Source of the DNA: Artemisia argyi
Taxonomy: Eukaryota > Streptophyta > Magnoliopsida > Asterales > Asteraceae
Reading direction: 5' to 3'
DNA length: 64,000 nucleotides
Assembly: GCA_030686995.1 (NCBI GenBank)
Contig: CM060702.1
Span: 66,590,440-66,654,439, forward strand
Positions 22,946 to 38,300 of this stretch are shown one piece after another; position 1 is the first letter of the stretch; every line of letters begins with the position of its first letter. A model generated the notes under the pieces. That model had not been told where the DNA came from, ran no database searches, and was given only the letters and a program-made list of their open reading frames with translations. A program made the translations under genes and the position numbers.

Positions 22946-24352
22946 TGATGCGTGGGAATTGCACCAGGCTTTACCTCTCGAGGGATCTTGAGAAGCTTAC
23001 AACCCCCACCAGGCAGTGTACCTGATCGTTGTAGTATAGTATAGTGACAAGTACCGGGGATTAGAAAGCCTAAAAACTAGGTCTAGAGGTGAGGGATGAT
23101 TCTTTTTGTATTTTTATATTTTTATAAAAAGCAAGTAAAATCTCGGGTTTTGGAAGAGTGGGCGGAATTAGTTGCTAGTCAACTAACCCAATAACTAAAG
23201 AAGCAATCAAAATAAAATAACAAAAATGTAAATAAAGCTAATTAAACTAGTGGTGTGAACAATAAATGGGAAAATTGTGTTTACTTAGACTTCATTACTC
23301 CCTAGATATCTTTTACAGGTTGATAGTTTGTTACAGTTGCATGGATGACGGGTTATATTCCTTAATACCAATCGTGGGGTGGCGTACGTACTTCCCCAAC
23401 TCTATAAGCTCTTACTTCACTCCTATGTCGAGCCTGAAACTCCTAACATGGGATTATTAGAATTCGCTCATGCATTAAATACAACCATAAAAACCTAGTA
23501 CGCATTGGTTCATGCTTCTTAAGACGTTCAAGCAAGTTACACTATGGAAGTCTGCCAGTTTTCTTAAGCCTAACATCGAAATCATTCATCCGTAACAACT
23601 ATAAACAAGCAATCAACCCATAATCAACATCTAGGTTTCACTACATCTAAGCAAACACACAAGAGATCTAGCCTAGCATGTTAAAATCAAGACAAGCGTA
23701 AGATATATTCAAACAACACATAGACATATTGAATGAATTGAAAGGATACTTATCTTAATTGAACATGAAAGGTTTCAAAGGGTGAAAACCCTTGAAAATA
23801 CTGATAAAATCGTGCTAGGGTTTCTCCAAGTTGTCCCTAAAATTGTCCTCGCCTTAATGAATGAAAATTACAAAACTATATATAGATTTTCCAATATGAC
23901 GGCGTCAAGAAGAAAATTCTGACGCCGTCAACCCGCCGCCCATAATAATATCGGATTGCCTAGATCCAGATCTGACGCCGTCAAGAGTAGATTTTCCTTG
24001 GCCGTTACGTGTAAAAGGACCATGACGGCCTATGGTGACGCCGTCATGCCCTTAGTGTAAAATCATTCTGGATCGTCATGGACTCTATCCTCTTCACCAC
24101 TTGTTTTCCTCTTGAAGCCGTCATTAAGAACTTGGTGACGCCGTCAGGTACTGTTCCGAGCAAAGAAAATTAAGACTTTGCCGTTTTCTTCACTTTTATG
24201 CTCCAAAAACGTCAAAAATGCTTTCTTTTTCAGAATTCACTCCCAAAGTACCTAAAATCACAAAAGGAACGATTTAGGGCAATATTTGATTAAATAAATT
24301 CAATTCCGGGCTTAAATGACCCCCTAAAAACGGATCATTTTTCGCCTCATCA
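22946..24352 (-). repeat. Element A 5' LTR, copy 2
   Basis: Same length and same TGACG palindrome array (from 23897) and TATA box as copy 1. It shares with copy 3 the base changes near 23019 and 24001 relative to copy 1. Confidence 0.85.
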
Positions 24353-25904
<1,552 letters not shown>

Positions 25905-26160
25905 AATTTTTGGCGCCGCTGCCAGGGAAGGTTTGAGTGAAGTTTGGTTTTCGTTTTTAAAAATCGTGTTTTGAAAAAAACCTTCCTCATATTTGTGAAT
26001 ATTTTCTTATAAAAATAAAAAAATAAAAAATAAAAAATACTTTTCCTAAAGTGTTTTCAAAAATCCAAAAATAAGATAAATCCTCACTCTTGAGGGAGTG
26101 TTGTAAACCATTCCGAAAAACCACAAAAGAAACCGAGAAATTATACGTTATTGGACATTT
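25905..26160 (+). other. Element B primer site and leader, copy 2
   Basis: Primer site at 25911-25928, followed by the same non-coding leader as copy 1. Confidence 0.78.
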
Positions 26161-26436
26161 TGATGTAGTCGTTTTAGTATAGGTTTATTTGTTTCCGAAG
26201 AAATACTCGTGAAAGTATTTCCCGGGTCGTGTCCCAACGAAGGTAGAATGGAATCTTAGAATATCGATTGCCAAACCGTGTCGTGAAAAGTCGTGAATGT
26301 GAAAAATGTGAATGAGAAACTGAATGAATAGCAAGTAATCACAAAATATGCAGAATGAACAAGCTAGTTATGCACCAAAGTTCAAAACGTAAAAACGGAA
26401 ATGCAAACGCAAAATTTAAACATAACGTACGAAATA
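26161..26436 (-). repeat. Element C LTR, terminal fragment, copy 2
   Basis: Only the last 276 bases (sense direction) of the LTR remain. The rest was lost at junction J2, so copy 2 lacks the element C promoter and polypurine tract. Confidence 0.9.
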
Positions 26437-26460
26437 TTACCCCTAGGAGTTGGTGACCTA
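26434..26460. other. Junction J2 with a 27-base templated insert
   Basis: Left of it is element C LTR sequence ending GTACGAAATA; right of it is Copia-1 integrase sequence from 2425. The bases between match Copia-1 gag at 4178-4204 (also 18973-18999 and 28211-28237) in the same orientation. The insert overlaps its left neighbour by ATA and its right neighbour by CTA, so both joins use 3-base microhomology. Confidence 0.93.
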
Positions 26461-27514
26461 AAACTCTGTTTTGAATGTAACAAGCAGTGTTAACTGCTTC
26501 AGCCCAAAAAGTCACTGGAAGCTTTGAGTCAGCTAACATGGTCCTAGCAGCCTCAATTAGTGTTCTGTTTCTTCTTTCAGCAACTCCATTTTGTTGAGGA
26601 GTTCTTGCAACACTAAATTCTCTTTTAATACCTTTGTCTCTACAGAAATCATCCATAACTTTATTCTTGAACTCTGTCCCATTGTCACACCTGATGATCT
26701 TGATTTTCTTTTCAAATTGATTTTCAACTTCAGTGATGAATGTCTTAAGGATGCCAGTGGTTTCATCCTTGGTTCTTAAAAAGAAAACCCATGTGAATCT
26801 ACTAAAATCATCAGTCACAACAAGACAATACTTCTTCAAATTAATGCTACTCACAGAAGTAGGACCAAACAAGTCCATATGCAGCATAAAGAGTGGATGA
26901 TCAATAGAATTGAATGCTTTGGTCTTGCATGAAGCTCTATGTTGCTTTCCTTTGAGACAGGCAACACAAGTTTGGTCATTTTCAAATCTTTTCTCTGGTA
27001 GACCTCTGACAAGTCCATCTTTCACAATCTTGTTGATGGTCTTGAAGTTAACATGACCAAGTCTTCTATGCCAAAGCATTGATTCATCCAAAGTGGCTTT
27101 TGCAAGCAAGCAAGTAACATCATTATTAGCCACTATGTTCTTCATATCAATGCTATACAGATTACCTTTTCTAGGGATTTTAAGCAAAATGTCACATTCA
27201 TCAGGAAGCTTATAATCCTTAGATAAGATATAGCATTCATCTTCTGTGAATAGAACTCTATGCTTCTTGTCACACATCTGTGACACACTAAAGAGGTTGT
27301 ACTTGAGTTCTTTCACATATTGCACATCTTCAAAATCTATGTTTCCAGCCTTAATTGTTCCTTTTCCAGAAACTTTGCCACCAATTCCTCCTCCAAAGCT
27401 GACAAATTGTCCATCATAAGGTTGAAAGTCTGAAAGATAGGACTTATTGCCAGTCATGTGCCTGGAACATCCACTGTCTGAGTATCCTTGATCATTGGTA
27501 GTCTTTGAATGTTC
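26458..27514 (-). pseudogene. Copia-1 pol fragment, copy 3 (protease and integrase core only)
   Basis: Protease Asp-Ser-Gly at 27470-27478, complete integrase zinc motif and D-D-E triad, then a break after the residues A-C-Y-I-Q-N-R-V-L. The frame reads on through the templated insert and antisense element C LTR to a stop at 26339, adding about 40 unrelated residues. The copied part has no internal stop, so a chimeric protease-integrase protein of 372 residues from the Met at 27457 is formally open. Confidence 0.9.
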
Positions 27515-27534
27515 CTACACACAAAATAAAGGAA

Positions 27535-30258
27535 TTAGTTCCTTTTGGGGACCCAAGCCACAAATGACTTGGATCTGCCTCGTGTATCAATATAATTATA
27601 TCTATCAAAGGTCATTGATACACCATTGGGATTGTTTGAGGTGATGGTTCCTTTTGGTTTCCATTCCCAATGTGCTGAGGCCTTAACAACATTTCCCATA
27701 TTTACCCTTTTCTTGTTTACATACTCACCAGTGGTAACCTTTGGCCTTGCAGTGGTAACTGCTGACTTAGCAGTGGAAACTGCTGGTTTTGAAATTTTGG
27801 GTACCCACTTGTGATTATTGTAAACTTTCTTTTCAAAATTGGTCTTTTTCCCTGTTTGAGTAGATTTAACAAAAGTAGTAACAGGGGGCTTAGGGTAAAC
27901 TCTGTTTTTATTTCTGGCAGTTGCAACTGCTGGTCTGGCAGTGGAAACTGCTGGTCTTGCAGTGGAAATTTGTTTAACGCCAGAGTTAAGCAAAACAGAC
28001 CTGGGAATCATCTTGCTAAGTGGATTTGGGTGAGTTAAGTTATTTACATTTTGGCCATTCACCCTAGTATTCCCAAACACTTCCCTTCTTCCCAAGTGGT
28101 AGGTACAACTATAAGACAAATGGTCAAAGCTACCACATATATGACAGGGTTTGTTATTGAACACAAAATCACTACCAAATTGCCTAGATTTAACATGATT
28201 CCAACTCCTCATATTACCCCTAGGAGTTGGTGACCTACTTCTGTACATCTCTGCATATCTAGTAGTGGGTTTAGTGAAATTAGGTTGTGACCTAGGCTTC
28301 TCTTTAACAACATCAGGAATACTCTTTTTAACTTCCACTTTTACATTCTCAGGAACAATGGGTGTAGACTCAACATTCAAATTTTCATCTTTAAGTGATG
28401 AGTCACTAGCACTATCAAATGTATCAACCTCAACCTGAACCTTTTCAATAACAACTGGTTTAACAAATTTTGGTCCATAGGTCATAGGTGGTTCCTGGAA
28501 TTCTTCTAATCCTGTGTGAGCTAAGTCAATGCCAGGAGGTGATGGAACACCTCTTAGAGGTGGTGGAACAGATTTGTATCCAACTCCTGATTTGGCTTTG
28601 TTCACAACTTGGGCTTCCCAAATTTTGTCAATACACTTGGATTGGTGGTCCAGTGTATTGCAAGTTATCTTTATATTCTCATTAGCCATCTTAACCTTTT
28701 CTAGTTCTTCCCTAAGAACCTTGTTTACAGCAACCTGATAATCTAAGTCTCTTCTTAATACTGCAATATTATCATTGAACTTAGATTCATTTGCCCTATA
28801 ATGCTCTAATTGAGTTTCTAAAACACCTAGGCCTCTTTTATGATTTGCTAAGTTATAATTAGTATGATTTAATAGTAGCAATTGTTCATCATATTGTACT
28901 TTAAGTTTCTCATACTCTTTTAAGGCCTTACAAGTTTTAGAGCAAGCATTATTAATTTGTACCTCAGAGTCAGAAAAAGCCATTAGTGCAAGCTCTGTGG
29001 CAACCATTGCAGACTCTGAATCATCTTCCTCATCCTTAGTCATAAAGCTCCAATCAAAGCTCACTCCATCAATAGCCAATAGTCCCTTTGGCTTATCAGT
29101 AGTAGGTTCCTTCTTCTTGTCCTGCTTATACCAAGTTGACCTGTTGTCAGATTTCCTTGGCTGCATGCACTCCCTGGAAAAGTGCCCCTTCTTATGACAA
29201 TTATAGCACTCCACCTTATTTTTGTCAAGACCTACTGTTTCATTGCCACTGATGTTAATCTTTCTTCCAGTCTTCTTCCAAAACTTCTTTGTTCTTAAGC
29301 TTAGTAATGCCACCTGCCATTTAATGTCCATCTCCTTCATATCATCCTCATCAATTTGATCCAAATCCTCATGATTGAGAATTGAACCACCTACTTGACT
29401 TGATATAAAGGCATAAAAAGTAGTATCACTAAGTCCTGCAATCTGTCTCTTTGAGCTACCAGTGGAAACACTTCCACCACCAGTGGAAACAACAATGTTA
29501 GCACTGTCATCATCACTATCACTTTCATCATCTGAACTATCATCAAGAGATGATGATATGAGTGCTACACTTCCTGAACCTGAGCTTAATTTACCAGCTT
29601 TCTTCAATCTTTGTTCAATAACCTTGAAGTTATTGTACAAATCATTAAGTTTCATGGTCTCCAAATCTGGCTTATCTTCCCACATAGCAATATTGGTTCC
29701 AAACTCAGAAGGTAAGCTTCTTAAGAACTTGAGATTGAGGTCTTCCCTTTCCACCTCAATTCCAAAAACAGTGAGTTGAGTAACAATCTTTTGTAGCCTT
29801 GTGAAGATGCTATCAATAGATTCATTACTTGTTGAACCAAAGTTTTCATAAGTCTGCTTCAGCAGGGTCTTTTGAGTCTTCTTGGTGGAATCATTACCAC
29901 AAAAAACATTACAGATCTCCTCAAAAAGAGTCTTTGCAGTCTTGTACTTTCTGAATGCTAGAACTTTGTCTCTGGGAAGTGTCATCAGCAACGAACCTCT
30001 TGCCTTCAGATCATTCTTCATCTGAAGTCTTTCATCATTAGTAATAGGTCAAGTGTTAACCTTTATTACTTCCTTGCCACCAACCATCTCTGAAGTAGAA
30101 CTTGGTTTGAAGGAATTTCCAACCATAATGATCTCCCAGAGTGTATAGTCTTGGACCATAAAGAATTGTTCGATCATTAGCCTCCACATCTCAAAGTCAT
30201 TCAACTTAAGCTTTGGAAGCTTAGCAGCAATGTTTGATTGACTGGTTTCAATCTCCAT
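27535..30258 (-). pseudogene. Copia-1 gag, copy 3
   Basis: Met at 30258, TGA at 30049-30051, then open to 27535. Private changes include Phe-to-Leu shortly before the first zinc knuckle (near 29228) and Ile-to-Val near 27978. Both zinc knuckles keep all ligands. Confidence 0.9.
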
Positions 30259-30322
30259 TGATTCTTCTGAGTGAACTAGAGTCTTCTAAATCAAAGTATC
30301 AAAGCCTGGCTCTGATACCACT

Positions 30323-30799
30323 TGATGGATCTAAACACCTTGAACTGTGTTAGATTGATACTTTGAGTTATATCACTAAGTATGCGGAATCTACTTAGTA
30401 ACACTTAGAAGTTTGATTGTGAGTAAGACAGTTGTTTATGAATAAGAACAATGTATGTAAAAAACGATTAGCTTCAATATTATTAATGATAATAATACGA
30501 GTGATCTTGATATCACTAGGGTTACACCTTGAAGCTCTAGAAACGTATATCTAACCTTTAACCTAGGATCTCCTTTTATAGCACAAGGAGTCCTCTTCTA
30601 CAAGATAAGTATAATGCTAATAGAATAAGATATACACAAGATCTATTCTATATTTATCTAAACGCGTTTCCTAACAGGTATCTAAATAGCAGTGGTAATA
30701 TATGTTCTTGCAGTGGTAATGAATTTCCACTGCAAGTTCATTCTTCAGCAGTTGTAACATCTTTACTAGCCGTGATAACTGTTAGTATAATTCCCAACA
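30323..30799 (-). repeat. Copia-1 5' LTR, copy 3
   Basis: 477 bp with the TATA box at 30574-30580 and the U3 dyad at 30707-30736. In this copy a transcript from the LTR would run through gag and the integrase fragment into element C and B sequence. Confidence 0.92.
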
Positions 30800-31000
30800 T
30801 TAAGACTAAGCCAAACGACAAAATAAAGTATTTTCACCATTTTATTTTTGAAACATGATCTACCAACAATAAAAATAAAGCATGCATACGGAAACAAATA
30901 ACAATCAAACAATTAAAAATCACACAAAGCATGGGTTGCCTCCCAAGAAGAGCTTTTCTTTATTTACGAGTCTTATAGCTAGACTCAAGGTCATGGGCTA

Positions 31001-32002
31001 CTACGTGATATCATCTTTGGTCTCATCCACCGATTGTAAATGTTCTTTATAGAGACCAAACACCTTCTGCTTAATTGCTCCTATGATTCTATTGGCAAAT
31101 TCCTTATCAACTTTATATTTTGGTCCTAGAGTCAAGCAATCCTTATAGAAAAGGCTCTTCTTTTCTCATACATAGTCCATGCCCTTTTTCTTATCCTCTT
31201 CATTGATGTCCTCGAAAGCACCAATGTTATCCATGTCAAATCAAGGTACAAAACGAAATTCTTTCATTCTATTAGGCATCCTATAAGTGATCCTATCGGT
31301 GTCACTAGCAAAACGGATTGTCCCTTCTATCTCATCATATTCTAACTTGGACTCTTCAACAAATGGTTTACCAAACACAACATGGGATAAGCGACAATCA
31401 ATAACACTAGCTAGATCTTCAACCACCATAAAGTCTGTGATATAAGTAAAATTCCCAACAAAGACATGTAGACCTTTAATTCTCCCGACAAAGTTACAAA
31501 CTCCATCGGGGTATTTGGGATCTCTTCTAGGTCCAAGTCTTGTTTTCACAATATCATTATAGACACTTGAGGACATAATGTTGATTGGGGTTTTAAAATC
31601 AATGTAAGCATTGTCAATGTGTTTATACCCAATCATACATGGTATATTAGCATTCTTAGGATCGCCTCTCTTTATCTTAGGTTCGATTCTAGTGAAAGGA
31701 GGTCGAGGATTATCAATAAGATTATTATAGTACGCAATCTCCTCCTTAGTGGGGTATATATTAAAATAGTCATCAAGCTTTGGATCAATCTCCCCTTCTT
31801 CAAGTTCCTCAACAACATCCTCAAAATCTTTAGTTCCTAGGTTCTTATTTGAATACAAGGCGGTCGCTAGGTCACTAAATGCATGATCGAGCTCAACATT
31901 AATCAACCTATTAAGCTCCCTAAGTTCCCTAATCTCACTCTGAATTTGTTCATGTAACAAAGCCACTTCTCTAAGGGAAAGGGGTGGATTCGCGTTTTCC
32001 AT
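31001..32002 (-). pseudogene. Element A retropepsin-like ORF, copy 3, extra stop
   Basis: Same as copies 1 and 2 from the Met at 32002, with the shared TGA at 31241-31243. It also has a private TGG-to-TGA change (Trp to stop) at 31166-31168 in the helical tail, after the residues M-D-Y-V. This is a recent lesion because the other copies keep Trp. Confidence 0.75.
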
Positions 32003-32183
32003 AATGGTCAACGGAATAGTCAATGAATTTATTTTACTAACAAAGGCATGAAGAAATAGATAGACCAAAGAAAACCTAAAACTAAAAATAAAATCTTACT
32101 AGAAAGGAATCTAGCAAGTAGACCTAATAAAAAGAAATCCTAACCTAGACAATAACTATTCCCCGGCAGCGACGCCAAAAACT

Positions 32184-33591
32184 TGATGCGTGGGAATTGC
32201 ACCAGGCTTTACCTCTCGAGGGATCTTGAGAAGCTTACAACCCCCACCAGGCAGTGTACCTGATCGTTGTAGTATAGTATAGTGACAAGTACCGGGGATT
32301 AGAAAGCCTAAAAACTAGGTCTAGAGGTGAGGGATGATTCTTTTTGTATTTTTATATTTTTATAAAAAGCAAGTAAAATCTCGGGTTTTGGAAGAGTGGG
32401 CGGAATTAGTTGCTAGTCAATTAACCCAATAACTAAAGAAGCAATCAAAATAAAATAACAAAAATGTAAATAAAGCTAATTAAACTAGTGGTGTGAACAA
32501 TAAATGGGAAAATTGTGTTTACTTAGACTTCATTACTCCCTAGATATCTTTTACAGGTTGATAGTTTGTTACAGTTGCATGGATGACGGGTTATATTCCT
32601 TAATACCAATCGTGGGGTGGCGTACGTACTTCCCCAACTCTATAAGCTCCTACTTCACTCCTATGTCGAGCCTGAAACTCCTAACATGGGATTATTAGAA
32701 TTCGCTCATGCATTAAATACAACCATAAAAACCTAGTACGCATTGGTTCATGCTTCTTAAGACGTTCAAGCAAGTTACACTATGGAAGTCTGCCAGTTTT
32801 CTTAAGCCTAACATCGAAATCATTCATCCGTAACAACTATAAACAAGCAATCAACCCATAATCAACATCTAGGTTTCACTACATCTAAGCAAACACACAA
32901 GAGATCTAGCCTAGCATGTTAAAATCAAGACAAGCGTAAGATATATTCAAACAACACATAGACATATTGAATGAATTGAAAGGATACTTATCTTAATTGA
33001 ACATGAAAGGTTTCAAAGGGTGAAAACCCTTGAAAATACTGATAAAATCGTGCTAGGGTTTCTCCAAGTTGTCCCTAAAATTGTCCTCGCCTTAATGAAT
33101 GAAAATTACAAAACTATATATAGATTTTCCAATATGACGGCGTCAAGAAGAAAATTCTGACGCCGTCAACCCGCCGCCCATAATAATATCGGATTGCCTA
33201 GATCCAGATCTGACGCCGTCAAGAGTAGATTTTCCTTGGCCGTTACGTGTAAAAGGACCATGACGGCCTATGGTGACGCCGTCATGCCCTTAGTGTAAAA
33301 TCATTCTGGATCGTCATGGACTCTATCCTCTTCACCACTTGTTTTCCTCTTGAAGCCGTCATTAAGAACTTGGTGACGCCGTCAGGTACTGTTCCGAGCA
33401 AAGAAAATTAAGACTTTGCCGTTTTCTTCACTTTTATGCTCCAAAAAACGTCAAAAATGCTTTCTTTTTCAGAATTCACTCCCAAAGTACCTAAAATCAC
33501 AAAAGGAACGATTTAGGGCAATATTTGATTAAATAAATTCAATTCTGGGCTTAAATGACCCCCTAAAAACGGATCATTTTTCGCCTCATCA
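32184..33591 (-). repeat. Element A 5' LTR, copy 3
   Basis: One base longer than copies 1 and 2 through an extra A near 33446. TGACG array from 33135. Confidence 0.85.
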
Positions 33592-35024
33592 AATAAATAC
33601 AAAAACAATAGGATAACTAGTATAAAGTCAAAATTGGATTTAGATCTCATTAACTGTTAGGTTATTAGAATTTAGTAAGTAGAACTGTAGAATTATTTGC
33701 AAAATAGTGTAGGATAATTCAATTTAGTGTTACTAGAGCTTATTACAACATGAATGATAGAATTTGATTGTTGAAAGTTGGATTTGGTCAATTTGGATAA
33801 GCACAATTAATAGTCAACTGTCACAGATTAGATACTCTATTGATTGCTGATCTAGGCAACAATTGAAGGAGTAATTGTGTGTTTATCATAGGGCTTTTGT
33901 AGATTTTAGATTCTAACTATAATAGAGTAACTTTTGCCCCCTTAATATTTTAGATTTGAGCTTAATAGATGTGCTTAATCAAGTCTGCAAATTAGGTGAT
34001 TGAAACTTATTTGCTGAGTTTGATCCTAGGCCTGCAATTGTGATTACTACTTGCATTCTGAGTTTGTTTGTTATTTTTGTTCATCAACAAGTGTGATTGA
34101 GTGTTTAAATGAGTTCTGAGTTTTCTGTGCTTATTCTGGACATCATATGCTTATTGTAAGTGCTTATGTGAACTGCTAATTGCTTCATTGGGGTGATTCT
34201 GTTTACACTCTGGTCTTATTTGAGTTTGTGTGAGCTTATTTGAGTTCTGTGAATTTTTTGTAAAAGTTTCAATCATTCTTGTGATAAGTGCTTATTAATA
34301 AGCACTTATCCAAACTGCTTTTTAGCTCAATAAGCACTTTTTCAGTTTATTTTTACTTCAAAAATTTTTCTTAAGTTTCTTTTATTATTCAAGATTTTCT
34401 GTGAAAATTTCATAATTTTCTGAGATGTTTTACTATTATTCTTATTTTATTTTAAATTTTAATCAATTTTTAAATACCTTTTAATAAATAAAAATCAAAT
34501 AAAAATCAGAAAAATCCTAAAAAAATTCCAAAAATATTTTAGAAAATTCTTTTTAGTTATTTTAGATTTTTCAAAATTCATTTTGTATTTTTCACATTTA
34601 TTTTCCTATTTTCTCTTATTTTTATTTTTTTTTAAATTACAAAAATAGAAAGTAATTCATAGAAAATAAATAAAAAGTCAAAAAAATATTTTTCTTTTTC
34701 TCAAAATTATTTTTAGAAGTTTAAAATTTTTAGAAATTTATTTTACATTTTTAGGATAAATTTTCATTAAAATTCACTATTTAATTCGTACGTAGCGTTT
34801 AAAATTTTCGTTTCACTTTCCGTTTTAGGTTTTAGACATTTGTGCATTAGTAGCTTGTACCTTCTGCTTATTTTGTGATTTCTTATTATTATTTTAATTC
34901 CAGTATCACAATTTCACTTTTCCACTTTTTCGCGACACGATTTCACGAATCGAATTTCACGATTCTATTCACTCCTTCACGGGAAACGAACTCGGGATTT
35001 GTATTTCTTGCAAATCCTTTGGAG

Positions 35025-35111
<87 letters not shown>

Positions 35112-35122
35112 GATCTTCATCA
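33592..35122 (+). repeat. Element B 5' LTR fragment, copy 3
   Basis: Same fragment, with the palindrome at 34283-34310 and the shortest TA repeat (35028-35107, about 80 bp). Confidence 0.75.
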
Positions 35123-35378
35123 AATTTTTGGCGCCGCTGCCAGGGAAGGTTTGAGTGAAGTTTGGTTTTCGTTTTTAAAAATCGTGTTTTGAAAAAAACC
35201 TTCCTCATATTTGTGAATATTTTCTTATAAAAATAAAAAAATAAAAAATAAAAAATACTTTTCCTAAAGTGTTTTCAAAAATCCAAAAATAAGATAAATC
35301 CTCACTCTTGAGGGAGTGTTGTAAACCATTCCGAAAAACCACAAAAGAAACCGAGAAATTATACGTTATTGGACATTT
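35123..35378 (+). other. Element B primer site and leader, copy 3
   Basis: Primer site 35129-35146 and leader. This copy is the one directly joined to the intact element C, so it marks the original insertion point of C into B. Confidence 0.78.
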
Positions 35379-38300
35379 TGATGTAGTCGTTTTAGTATAG
35401 GTTTATTTGTTTCCGAAGAAATACTCGTGAAAGTATTTCCCGGGTCGTGTCCCAACGAAGGTAGAATGGAATCTTAGAATATCGATTGCCAAACCGTGTC
35501 GTGAAAAGTCGTGAATGTGAAAAATGTGAATGAGAAACTGAATGAATAGCAAGTAATCACAAAATATGCAGAATGAACAAGCTAGTTATGCACCAAAGTT
35601 CAAAACGTAAAAACGGAAATGCAAACGCAAAATTTAAACATAACGTACGAAATAAAACGTGACTTTTATACTAAAAACGATCCTACAAATGTGAAACAAT
35701 TTTCTAAAAATCTTAAACTATTAAAAAGAATTTTGAGAAAAAGAAAAATATTTTTATGGCTTTTAATTTATTTTCTATGATTTATTTTCTATTTATTGAA
35801 TTAAAAAGTAATTAAAAATTAAGGAAATTGTAAAAAATAATGGGAAAAATATAAAATCTATTCTGAAAAATATAAAATATAATAAAAGATTTATCTAAAA
35901 TATTTTTGTATTTTTGAAAGCTTTTTCTGATTTTTTTATTGATTTTTGTTTATTAAAAAGGATTTAAAAATGATTAATGATAAAGGAAAATTAAGAAAAA
36001 TAGTAAATCAACTAGGAAAAATCTGAAAAAATTCTGGAAAATCTAAAATATTATTCTAATACTAGGAAAAATAAGAAAGTTTAAATAAGCCCACTAATAA
36101 GCAGTTTGAACACAATAAGCAGTTTGAATAAGCACTTAGAATAAGCACTTCTACATAAAATCGCACCAAAAGCTTAGGGAATGTGTAATGGACCTGAACA
36201 AACTTAATGCAGCTCAAAAATCTCAAATAAGCCTTGCCCGTAAGCCAGAAAGCTCAGCCGCATGTCCTATGTTACTATAGTAAATAGTGTGTAAACCTTC
36301 AACTTGCAGGCACAAATAAGCAGTCTAAATAAGCTCTAAACATCAAGTTAAGCAAAAAATCAATAAGCTAGCTGTAAAATCTATCCAACGAGCCAAAAAT
36401 CACACAATTGTGAGCTTATATGAGCTTATGAGGAGCTGTTGAAACGGGCTTGTTGGGACAGAGCAAGAGCATGCCAATTAAGCAATGTGCAGCCCTAAAG
36501 GGTGAATATTCAAGCTGGTCAAAAGCTGATTAAAAGTTGTTCTAAACATTCATAAAAGTGGAAATCAACTATAACAGCAATCAAGCATCTACCATAACAA
36601 ATTGGAGATCATATAAGCCAATAGTGAAAATTACAAGTCATGAGCTAAAGAGGTAAAAAGCTAACTGATGCAAATGGGTTCAAAGCATTAATAACAGATA
36701 TAAATCTGACAACTAAAATCATAATGGAGCAATTGAAACAGCTATAACAACTAAAATCTAAGTATTCTACTAGAAGCTATGTTAATGCGATATAGAACCT
36801 GGAATTTGCACAATTACTAGGAAAGGTACAAAACTCACTAAATATACTGAGACTAGATCACAGTCTGTCACTAAAGCTGATATAAAACAAATAGGATCAA
36901 GGGAAATAACTAAAACAGGTTTTTACCACACTAGATCTAGTGTCCCAAACAACCCTAAAATCTGTTAATTAACAATACTAGCTGCAGAATTAAACCAATA
37001 TTTGATTATATAGTGACTAAAACAGATGTAAAAACAATTAACTAAACTAAACCACCCATAAATTCCAACAATAAGCATCAGGTACACAGAATTGTAGTTC
37101 TACTAATAATGAAAAAGTGTGAAAACCAAATGAAATAGTAACAACCCAAAGCATTCAGAAAGCATACAATAAGTGATAAAAGACTAAAATTAACAACAAT
37201 GAGCAGATCTAAACTAAATAAACAAGGTCTAATGTATTTAAAAGAGAATTGCATATAACACTAGAAAAATGTAAATGAGACTTACAATTCCAACCTCAAC
37301 TGAATAGAGGTTTCATTTGACCAAAGCCTATCTTTAGATAGGCTCAAAATAACCCAGAAATCTATGAACTAAACACCAAAGATAACCAGAATCTCCATCA
37401 TGAATCCCTTTGACTTCCGTTTACTAATGAATTTGAATCAATGTTACCAGAAACAATGGGATAAAACTCACTAAAAGCTATTGTTGAGCTTTATGTAATA
37501 GAAATGAAACTTAAAATCAGATTATTTAAAGCATAAGAAAGCATGAAAAGAGAAATTTAAAGTAAATTGAACAAAATATTGAGATGAACATTGAAATTTC
37601 ATAAAGTGAAATTGGAATACAAGGCTTGAAAAATATGAGAATAGGTATTATAAGCTGAAAATAAGCTAAAGCTAATACTAATTAAGCTAATTTACTCCTA
37701 AGCTACACTAAACTACCCTACACCTAATAGCTAACAACTTCAAAATGATGTGAAGAGGGTCCTTTTATAGCCTTGAGGAGGAGTGAGGGTCTCATCTACC
37801 AGGTTGGCGATCCACACAACTTTGTGTTTCTTTTGAGCTCATCAAAACCGTTTGATCATCTACCCATCATTATAGCCCTTGGATTAAATTATGACCTGTT
37901 CCCTCCAATCAGAGTCTGCCAATCATCCAGCGTGTCATTCCTTATGATGCAAATTCTCTGTCTTGTCAGCACTTCTAGAAGCAGTATCCAAGGCAAAAGG
38001 ATGAGGTGGTGTGTCCAATTGTTGACTGCCATGTGTCCTAATAGTCTGATTATTCTCTTAGTCATGCTCCAATCACGTGGGAAAGGCTTCTAGATGGTTT
38101 AATTAAAGGTCAATTGTTGTGAATTGAGGTAATGTGAAAAGTAAAAATCTAGGGTTCATGGTGAGGGAATGAAGAAGGTGTACGGGGTGTAAAAAGGGTG
38201 GAGGGAATAGTTATATATTTTTATTACTGTTTTGGCTATTTGACCCGGTAGAGATATTGACCGAGGGTAAATTGGGCTTTGGAGTTAGTTTTGGGCTTGG

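Larger units (their letters stand above)
21562..24352 (-). mobile_element. Element A, copy 2
   Basis: Truncated on its 3' side by Copia-1 as in copy 1. Contains the ORF 22764-21763, primer site 22922-22939 and LTR 22946-24352. Confidence 0.8.
26458..30799 (-). mobile_element. Copia-1, copy 3 (3' half deleted by J2)
   Basis: Retains 5' LTR, primer site (30309-30320), gag, protease and integrase core. RT, RNase H, polypurine tract and 3' LTR are absent. Confidence 0.92.
30800..33591 (-). mobile_element. Element A, copy 3
   Basis: Same truncated element. Primer site 32160-32177 is the best match of the three to the Arg-tRNA-type consensus (minus strand TGGCGTCGCTGCCGGGGA). Confidence 0.8.
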
